Positions 60,795 to 64,000 of a stretch of DNA of 64,000 bases are shown in pieces. Position numbers and translations under genes: made by a program. The first letter of the stretch is position 1; every line of letters begins with the position of its first letter. The DNA comes from Bin87 sp965220095 (lineage in GTDB: Bacteria > Chloroflexota > Dehalococcoidia > Lucifugimonadales > UBA3495), in NCBI GenBank assembly GCA_965220095.1, contig CBDCPD010000002.1:109124-173123 (forward strand). The letters run 5' to 3'. Under the pieces are notes generated by a model, which searched no databases, had not been told where the DNA came from, and saw only the letters and a program-made list of their open reading frames with translations.

Positions 60795-63608
60795 GTGCGC
60801 GCATTCACCAATTCTGCAAACCGACGCCAGCTGATGACATGGCTGACACTTGCGGTTGCCGTGGCCGCCGTTGCAATGCTGCTCACCGGTGGGGGCGTGG
60901 CGGAGGGGCAGGGGGATGTGGCCCCCACCTTCGGCTCTGAAACCATCCCAGTCCAAACCTATGCGGTTAACACTGCCATAAGCACCTTGACCCTCCCCCC
61001 TGCCACCGGCGGCAACGGCACACTCACCTACTCCCTTGCTCCCACACTGCCTAACGGCCTGTCCTTTGACCCTGGCAACCGCCAGATTACCGGCACACCC
61101 ACCACCGCGCAGGCGGCTACCCTTTACACCTACAAGGTAGTCGATTCCGACACCAACACCGCTGGCAACGACGCCGAAACCCTTACCCTCACCATCACCG
61201 TGGAAGCTACCACCCGTTGTACCGACGATGACGTGAGTGCTCAACAATCCACGTCGGTTCCGGGTTCCTCTTTCGACCTCACTTTCGAGTTCCCAGGAAA
61301 TTGCCAGCCCGAGGGGTACCGAGAGCCTATCATCACTGTCGTGCTGGATGAAGCAATTGGTGTGCCAGCCGGTTTCGATAGAGGCGACGTGATTATAATC
61401 GCGACGGGACGTTATTACTCGAGCTTTGTTAGCGTCGGTACAACGGAAAGTGACGACCACGAGATTGAAGTGGGGGGTTGCGGTCAGTGGCGTTATTCCC
61501 TATCCGATAACAATAACGTTAGCTGCTCCGAATCCGAAAACCTGCGAAGCATCCAGTTGCGCGGATTGACGTTGCCGAATCGACCGGCCGCCGACCCGAA
61601 CGAGGGCTACCCGGTAGCCATCCAATGGGGCGATAACCGGGCGTTTACTGGCAAAATCGGCGTAGATGCTACTTTGAAAGTCAATGGCGACAAGCTGGCC
61701 GGTTTCGGCGAATCCATCAAGTTCGAAGGATCCGGCTTCTCCGATGGCGTTACCGTCAACCTTTACGCCCAGCCGGGTACCAGTTCCGTCGCGTGCACCA
61801 ACGCGGGCGGCGCCGGTTGGACCAACATCGGTTCCACCAACGTGGGTTCCGACTATCGCTTCGTCTCGGAGGTCGACGTCTCCACCAATGTGTTCCGTTC
61901 CGCCGGCAAATACTTGGTCTGTGCTGTCGATGGGGCTGGGGTGCATAGTGGCACTACCCTCATCATCGAGATCGAGGTGGGACTGGAGGTGGTTGGCGCC
62001 GGCTCGGGCATCGAATTCCAACCCGGCCAGCAAGTCACCCTCTCTATCGAGGGCGGCGGATCTAATTTGGGCATCGAAAGCATCCTCGTCGCCGGGCAGT
62101 CGTTGGGCCCCGGCGAATATCAGCGAGCCGGCAACAATATCTTCATCACTATCCCAACCGGCAGAGCCGGCACCTTTACCGTGGCCGTTACCTTTACCGG
62201 TGGGCAAACCGCCACCGCCAACATCACCATCGCTGCCTTTGACTTGCTGGTGCAGGGCGTTGGCGCGGCTGGGATCAGCATGGGCCAGACTGCCGTAGCG
62301 TCGACCAGCAATCTGCCGGGCAACCAGGTGTGCAACGTGACCCTGGCTGGTATCCGTCTGGCCTTCCTGGACGGAGACCGCATTGACGCCGATGGGTGCG
62401 TGCCACTGTTGAGCGGCGGTCGCCTGGTTGGCAACTTCGTGATGGCAGACCAGAATGGTAACATCACGCGGGACCTTATTCGACTGCTGCTGGACTCGGA
62501 CGGCGAGGAAACCCTGGAAATCACGACCAGCACGGGAGCCAAGGCCAGCGCCGAGGTGAAAGTTGGCAAACCGGCCATCACCTTCAGCCCGGCAGACGGC
62601 GAAGTGGCGCTGCGAGACATCATCACCATTCGCGGCGACAACTTCCCGCCGGAACGCAGCTACTACAACCCGCCCAACATTGTCATCACCATAGACGGCC
62701 GCAGTCAGTTTGTGTATCCCACCGGAACCTCGTGGGACGTCCAGTACGAAATTACCAACCGTGCCGCAGCAGGCTCGACGTTACGGATCGAAGTACGAAT
62801 CGGCGACTATCCGCTCAGCGAACTGACCGCACTGTACCGTATCGAGATCGCTCCGCCCGAATTGGAAGTGAATCCGCCCACGGTGCGGGTAGGTCAGCCC
62901 ATTGAGGTCTTAGTGTCCGGCCTCGAGGTATTCACCGGCGGTTATTTTGTCGAGATAACCGGAGGGCCCAGGCTGGTAATCGACGGCGAAAGAACTTTTG
63001 CCACCGACCGCCTGGGGAAGTTCACCGGACGGTCCATCATTCCAGTGGATTATCACGAGGATGTGGCGACGCCTTCGGGACGTTTGATAACCCTAAAGGT
63101 GTACCGGGGACGTACCTCAATCCCAGGAGTATTTGGCAACGTAACCTTGCAGCAACAGCAGTACGTGGCCCCAACGCCCACGCCGACGATTACACCCATC
63201 CCTACCAATACCCCGGTTCCCACCCCCACCCCGTTGCCGACGGACACTCCCATCCCGCCCACGGATACACCCGTTCCGCCCACCAGCACACCCATACCAC
63301 CGACCCATACACCGGTGCCACCACCGACCGTTACCCCGGTTCCTCCGCCTACGGTGGACCGCACGGCTATCGTGCAGACGGTTACTGCCGCCGTCATACC
63401 CTCCGACGATGATAGGACGGTGGTTGACCGGACCGCCGCCCAACTGGAATTGCCGGAGGGCGGATTGAGTACCTTGTCCATCGTTTCCCTGGCCGTTCTA
63501 GGGTTTATCGTGCTGGCAATGATCATAGTAGTCGTTGCCCTGGTGGTGATGAGGTCGCGGCGGGTTGGGCCGGCGCAACCGCCGGTCGACGAATCGCCGA
63601 CTGTTTAG
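60795..63608 (+). CDS. Large exported Ig-like surface protein with Thr/Pro stalk and C-terminal membrane anchor
   Basis: Start GTG at 60795 (GGGAG upstream), giving RAFTNSANRRQLMTWLTLAV and a signal helix ending VAEGQG. The first domain is a putative Ig/cadherin-like module (AVNTAISTLTLPPATGGNGT, LPNGLSFDPGNRQITGTPTT). Several unnamed beta domains follow (KVNGDKLAGFGESIKFEGSG; ITFSPADGEVALRDIITIRG, an IPT/TIG-like unit). A stalk of TPTPTP/PPTDTPVPPT repeats (residues near 810-880) precedes a single C-terminal helix (LSIVSLAVLGFIVLAMIIVV) and a short basic tail, a layout I associate with Chloroflexota surface proteins. 937 residues, intact. Probably cell-wall or S-layer associated. Confidence 0.85.
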   Translation: MRAFTNSANRRQLMTWLTLAVAVAAVAMLLTGGGVAEGQGDVAPTFGSETIPVQTYAVNTAISTLTLPPATGGNGTLTYSLAPTLPNGLSFDPGNRQITGTPTTAQAATLYTYKVVDSDTNTAGNDAETLTLTITVEATTRCTDDDVSAQQSTSVPGSSFDLTFEFPGNCQPEGYREPIITVVLDEAIGVPAGFDRGDVIIIATGRYYSSFVSVGTTESDDHEIEVGGCGQWRYSLSDNNNVSCSESENLRSIQLRGLTLPNRPAADPNEGYPVAIQWGDNRAFTGKIGVDATLKVNGDKLAGFGESIKFEGSGFSDGVTVNLYAQPGTSSVACTNAGGAGWTNIGSTNVGSDYRFVSEVDVSTNVFRSAGKYLVCAVDGAGVHSGTTLIIEIEVGLEVVGAGSGIEFQPGQQVTLSIEGGGSNLGIESILVAGQSLGPGEYQRAGNNIFITIPTGRAGTFTVAVTFTGGQTATANITIAAFDLLVQGVGAAGISMGQTAVASTSNLPGNQVCNVTLAGIRLAFLDGDRIDADGCVPLLSGGRLVGNFVMADQNGNITRDLIRLLLDSDGEETLEITTSTGAKASAEVKVGKPAITFSPADGEVALRDIITIRGDNFPPERSYYNPPNIVITIDGRSQFVYPTGTSWDVQYEITNRAAAGSTLRIEVRIGDYPLSELTALYRIEIAPPELEVNPPTVRVGQPIEVLVSGLEVFTGGYFVEITGGPRLVIDGERTFATDRLGKFTGRSIIPVDYHEDVATPSGRLITLKVYRGRTSIPGVFGNVTLQQQQYVAPTPTPTITPIPTNTPVPTPTPLPTDTPIPPTDTPVPPTSTPIPPTHTPVPPPTVTPVPPPTVDRTAIVQTVTAAVIPSDDDRTVVDRTAAQLELPEGGLSTLSIVSLAVLGFIVLAMIIVVVALVVMRSRRVGPAQPPVDESPTV

Positions 63609-63843
63609 CAAAACAAAAAGGGGGCGAACCTGGGTTCGCCGTTGTAAACATGAACAACAACTACACCAAAACCGGCATTGGCGCTGCCCGCGGTACCTGG
63701 CAGGGACGCGACGCCATCTACCTGACTCAGGTATTCTGCTGAACATCGCCCGATCAAGCCGCCGAACCCACCACCCCCAAAGGATCACCGTCAACGTATC
63801 CGTCGAACCACCAACGACACCCCACAAGGACAATCCCACCATC
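63609..63843 (+). terminator. Terminator-like hairpin and spacer
   Basis: GGCGAACC pairs with GGTTCGCC around a TG loop at about 63632-63650, just past the surface-protein stop. The T-tract is poor (GTTGT). The rest of the spacer holds nothing recognised. Confidence 0.5.
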
Positions 63844-64000
63844 ATGAAAAAACTATTCAGCTTGTCCATTCTCGCGCTACTAGGCGTAGTCATGCTAGCA
63901 AGCATCGCCGCCATGCCAGCACAACTGACCGCACCAAACACGCCCACCGTCACCAGCACCGCGAACGCCGGCGAGCTCCAAATCAACTTCGATCCCGTAC
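63844..64000 (+). CDS. Exported protein, 5' end only (window edge)
   Basis: ATG at 63844 with AAGGAC about twelve bases upstream. A clear signal peptide, MKKLFSLSILALLGVVMLAS then IAAMPAQ, is followed by TAPNTPTVTSTANAGELQIN FD, which resembles the start of a fibronectin type III domain. It continues beyond 64000 and may form an envelope cluster with the two preceding surface proteins. Confidence 0.75.
   Translation, partial: MKKLFSLSILALLGVVMLASIAAMPAQLTAPNTPTVTSTANAGELQINFDPV

Overview
The window is a gene-poor, mobile-element-rich stretch of a high-GC bacterial chromosome, most plausibly Chloroflexota (SAR202/Dehalococcoidia-like). This is an inference from the PT-rich lipoproteins, the surface protein with a Thr/Pro stalk and C-terminal membrane anchor, the Uma2 nuclease expansion, the very large TnpB load and a candidate selenoprotein. 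No rRNA, tRNA, CRISPR array or replication gene was recognised.

Layout. 1-3.4 kb: a nonsense-mutated DDE transposase, then two decayed type I restriction (hsdR) 5' ends, each behind a different accessory gene (a DUF3644-like remnant; an unknown gene plus a PIN toxin). 3.4-6.4 kb: transposase debris, a VapBC-type pair and a truncated exonuclease-RecQ fusion. 6.4-9.5 kb: two inverted copies of an unknown gene flank a peroxiredoxin frame with an in-frame TGA at the peroxidatic cysteine position followed by a SECIS-like hairpin, plus a Tn3 remnant. 9.8-11.2 kb: an intact copper nitrite reductase (NirK). 11.2-15.6 kb: transposase and methylase scraps, a PIN-type TA pair, a DUF433/DUF5615 pair and an 8-oxoguanine glycosylase stump cut by an IS607-type element. 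18.4-22.6 kb: an oligopeptide ABC transporter (binding protein and two permeases, no ATPase).

23.2-33.1 kb holds a family of TnpB-related IS200/IS605-like elements. One interrupts a PPOX flavoprotein gene so exactly that the empty site can be rebuilt, which gives the likely target motif, element ends and guide position. Between them lie a heptad-repeat nuclease-like protein, a Uma2 nuclease, an IS630 element with a -1 frameshift site and a 152-bp MITE. 33-47 kb: a HEPN-like pair, a flavin-dependent oxidoreductase, ISNCY-like and IS110 transposases, a Cas4-like four-cysteine nuclease followed by the second copy of the MITE, a DUF6930-like protein, Uma2, a TnpB, three small unknown genes, another MITE and a second IS630. 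47-56.7 kb: an IS701-like element inside other debris, a second IS607-type element carrying a nested second TnpB, a Fic protein and a third TnpB-related element. 56.9-64 kb: envelope proteins (a GLUG-repeat lipoprotein, an Ig-like C-anchored protein, the start of another exported protein) and a third Uma2.

The intact host functions (NirK, peptide uptake, LLM oxidoreductase, envelope proteins) sit as islands among at least a dozen insertion-sequence families. Many of the remaining genes are toxin-antitoxin or nuclease modules typical of a chromosomal accessory region.
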